Shown here: piece by piece, positions 4,433-5,221 of the stretch
Position numbering within the stretch: the first letter of the stretch is position 1
Layout: every line of letters begins with the position of its first letter
Assembly: GCA_025450375.1 (NCBI GenBank)
Contig: JANWHO010000114.1
Coordinates: forward strand, 1-5,221
Direction: 5' to 3'
Source of the DNA: Chloroflexota bacterium
GTDB lineage: Bacteria > Chloroflexota > UBA5177 > JANWHV01
Length of the DNA stretch: 5,221 bases
Translations under genes and position numbers: made by a program
Notes under the pieces: model-generated
What the model was told of the DNA's origin: nothing
Databases searched by the model: none
What the model saw: the letters and a program-made list of their open reading frames with translations, nothing else

Positions 4433-5221
4433 TCAGCCGTTCCGCCCTCGGGTCCGGTTGAAGCGATGCAAGATGAGCGAGAGGATCACCACCAATCCAT
4501 AGAACAGGTTGGTCCAGAAGCCGGAAAGGCCCACCGCGATCAGGCCGGTCTCGATGAAACCAACCGTACATGCCCCACAGATGGCGCCGGCGATCGTCCC
4601 CACGCCGCCCCAGGTCGGCGTCCCGCCGATGAACACGGCGGCGATGATCGTGAGCAGATAGCCCTGGCCGGTGGTCGGGTAGAAGGAATTATCGACCAAG
4701 ATCGCCAGGACCCCGGCCAGGGCCGAGGCGAAGCCCATGAACATGAAGGTCTGGATCTTCACCCAGCGGGCGTCAATCCCCATTGCCTTGGCCGCTTCGG
4801 GATTATCGCCTACGCAACACACACGGGCGCCGAAGCGGTTGTGGGTGAAGAGATAGAGCCCCAATCCAGCGAAAGCGATGCCCCAGAACATTTGGGCCGG
4901 GAAGGTGCCCACCGTCCCGACGAACAAATTGTAGAAGCTCGTACTGCTGAGGGCATCCAGGGTGATACCGTTCCCATTGCTGAGCACGTTAATGATGCCA
5001 AACAGGAGGAATTGCATGCCCAGGGTCGCCACCAGCGAGGACAGTTTCACGTAGGTGACCAGAATCCCATTGATCGACCCGATGATCAGACCGCACAGCA
5101 GTGCCAGGAGGAGGCCCAGGAACGGACTCCAACCGTGACTGACGCAGCCGCTAAAGACGTAGGCGCACATGCCCACCGTGGAGGGAAAAGCCAGATCAAT
5201 CTCGCCCGCCACGACCACGAA
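4433..5221 (-). CDS. Sugar ABC transporter permease, RbsC type (5' end outside the window)
   Basis: This is the inner-membrane permease subunit of a ribose/xylose/AI-2-type ABC importer (BPD_transp_2 family). Only the last 262 residues are present; RbsC-like proteins are about 320 aa, so roughly 60 N-terminal residues lie beyond 5221. The visible part starts FVVVAGEIDLAFPS, matching the family's GGIDLSVGS motif with Glu and Phe-Pro variants. Hydrophobic segments lie at about 15-28, 33-56, 62-80, 109-125, 155-177, 187-200, 206-232 and 236-252. VGDNPEAAKAMGID (137-150) is the cytoplasmic loop that contacts the ATPase, and IGGTPTWGGVGTIAGA the conserved late motif. The end is basic (HRFNRTRGRNG), consistent with a cytoplasmic tail. 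The ATP-binding and periplasmic binding-protein genes are expected upstream, off the right edge. The substrate cannot be deduced; the downstream enzymes suggest a sugar or cyclitol. Confidence 0.93.
   Translation of the reverse strand, partial: FVVVAGEIDLAFPSTVGMCAYVFSGCVSHGWSPFLGLLLALLCGLIIGSINGILVTYVKLSSLVATLGMQFLLFGIINVLSNGNGITLDALSSTSFYNLFVGTVGTFPAQMFWGIAFAGLGLYLFTHNRFGARVCCVGDNPEAAKAMGIDARWVKIQTFMFMGFASALAGVLAILVDNSFYPTTGQGYLLTIIAAVFIGGTPTWGGVGTIAGAICGACTVGFIETGLIAVGLSGFWTNLFYGLVVILSLILHRFNRTRGRNG

Overview
The window is GC-rich bacterial DNA, densely coding, with Shine-Dalgarno sites (AAGGAG, AAGAAGGGG, GGAGGA, AGAGGA). The gene content is a periplasmic-type sugar ABC permease, a TIM-barrel sugar isomerase/epimerase, a Gfo/Idh/MocA dehydrogenase, an AraC regulator and a PhyH-type dioxygenase. 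Such sets are common in soil or thermophilic heterotrophs, for example Chloroflexota/Thermomicrobia, Actinomycetota and some Alphaproteobacteria. I cannot fix the phylum from sequence alone, and no rRNA, tRNA, mobile element or CRISPR is visible.

Layout, right to left on the minus strand: the C-terminal 262 residues of an RbsC-type permease run off the right edge (5221-4433). After 88 nt comes a sugar phosphate isomerase/epimerase (4344-3382). After a further 37 nt comes a Gfo/Idh/MocA oxidoreductase (GTG start at 3344, end 2310). These three look like one uptake-and-catabolism transcription unit. A plus-strand AraC-family regulator (1466-2281) meets the dehydrogenase tail to tail with only 28 nt between the stops. 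It is divergent from a minus-strand phytanoyl-CoA dioxygenase family gene (1337-189). A 122-nt spacer holding two near-perfect inverted repeats follows the dioxygenase. At the left edge is the very start of another minus-strand gene (66-1), with a good ribosome binding site and a Pro-rich N-terminus.

Working model (inference): the permease imports a sugar or cyclitol. The dehydrogenase and isomerase oxidise and rearrange it. The Fe(II)/2-oxoglutarate-type oxygenase acts on the same substrate or a modified form of it. The AraC protein senses the ligand and acts at the short divergent region. That region carries a CTGGCG-N13-CGCCAG inverted repeat around overlapping divergent -10-like hexamers, plus a direct repeat AGTGTAT. 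The substrate cannot be named from the sequence.

Nothing here is a clearly new system. The points most worth checking are the oxygenase within a sugar cluster, its Met/His-rich C-terminal tail, the divergent operator candidate, and a perfect 11-bp hairpin inside the AraC coding sequence exactly at the interdomain linker.
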